Shown here: one piece after another, positions 5,540-5,634 of the stretch
Position numbering within the stretch: the first letter of the stretch is position 1
How the letters are laid out: every line of letters begins with the position of its first letter
DNA from: Propionibacteriaceae bacterium
Lineage (GTDB): Bacteria; Actinomycetota; Actinomycetes; Propionibacteriales; Propionibacteriaceae
DNA: 5,634 bases
Reading direction: 5' to 3'
Assembly (NCBI GenBank): GCA_031272685.1
Contig: JAISTI010000145.1
Span: 1 to 5,634 of the forward strand
Notes under the pieces: model-generated
Databases searched by the model: none
What the model saw: the letters and a program-made list of their open reading frames with translations, nothing else
What the model was told of the DNA's origin: nothing
Translations under genes and position numbers: made by a program

Positions 5540-5634
5540 ATGGGATTGATCGAACGCCATGCCGGCAGCCTGCGGCAACTGGCCAACTTCGCGCTGGTCG
5601 GCTGCGTGGGCGTGCTCGTGAACCAGAGCGTCTT
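5540..5634 (+). CDS. Start of a GtrA-like small membrane protein (partial, cut by window end)
   Basis: Only the first 31 codons are present. The peptide starts MGLIERHAGS and continues into a hydrophobic segment, LANFALVGCVGVLVNQSV (14-31). This resembles the first transmembrane helix of GtrA-family proteins, which assist lipid-linked sugar transfer in the cell envelope, often beside glycosyltransferases. It follows mutM after 5 bases with no terminator, so it is probably co-transcribed. The short N-terminus alone cannot exclude another membrane protein or a fusion to a longer enzyme. The ribosome binding site is weak (GGCTGAG in the mutM stop region). Confidence 0.5.
   Translation, partial: MGLIERHAGSLRQLANFALVGCVGVLVNQSV

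Overview
This window is from a high-GC bacterium, most likely an actinobacterium (Actinomycetota). The evidence is the strong G/C bias at third codon positions, frequent GTG and TTG starts, an actinobacterial-looking L32 and MutM, and the rpmF-rnc-mutM gene order typical of that phylum. No gene looks foreign in base or codon use.

Layout. Positions 1-25 hold nothing I can assign. On the minus strand lie a tRNA-Gly(UCC) gene (135 to 62, CCA encoded) and a strong rho-independent terminator directly after it. A 159-base divergent intergenic region (136-294) separates the tRNA from everything else, which is all on the plus strand. It holds a candidate tRNA -10 element, a small triplicated G-rich repeat with GAACC cores, and a strong ribosome binding site.

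Region 295-3661 is a tight three-gene unit. First comes a cytosolic SPFH/Band-7 protein with an Ala-Ala-Pro linker and a C-terminal zinc ribbon (resembling Bacillus subtilis YdjI). Second is a protein with two N-terminal zinc ribbons and a C-terminal membrane anchor (resembling YdjG). Third is a secreted and membrane-anchored TPM-domain protein with a Ser/Gly/His tail (resembling YdjH). In B. subtilis these partners sit in one operon with a PspA homologue, and the set links PspA to the membrane during envelope stress. Here the gene order differs and there is no PspA gene in the window. The likely picture is a membrane complex: TPM domain outside, the two anchors in the membrane, and zinc ribbons and the SPFH scaffold inside.

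Region 3686-5634 is a second unit, apparently with its own promoter: rpmF (ribosomal protein L32), rnc (RNase III), mutM (formamidopyrimidine-DNA glycosylase) and the start of a small membrane protein resembling the GtrA family, cut by the window edge. rnc and mutM overlap by 8 bases and the last gene follows mutM after 5 bases, so these three are probably co-transcribed. A perfect 8-bp hairpin lies between rpmF and rnc. The main points worth a second look are the PspA-less YdjI/G/H-like operon and its possible ECF-sigma promoter, an Asp-to-Asn change at a metal-ligand position of RNase III, and competing RNA pairings in the rpmF-rnc spacer.
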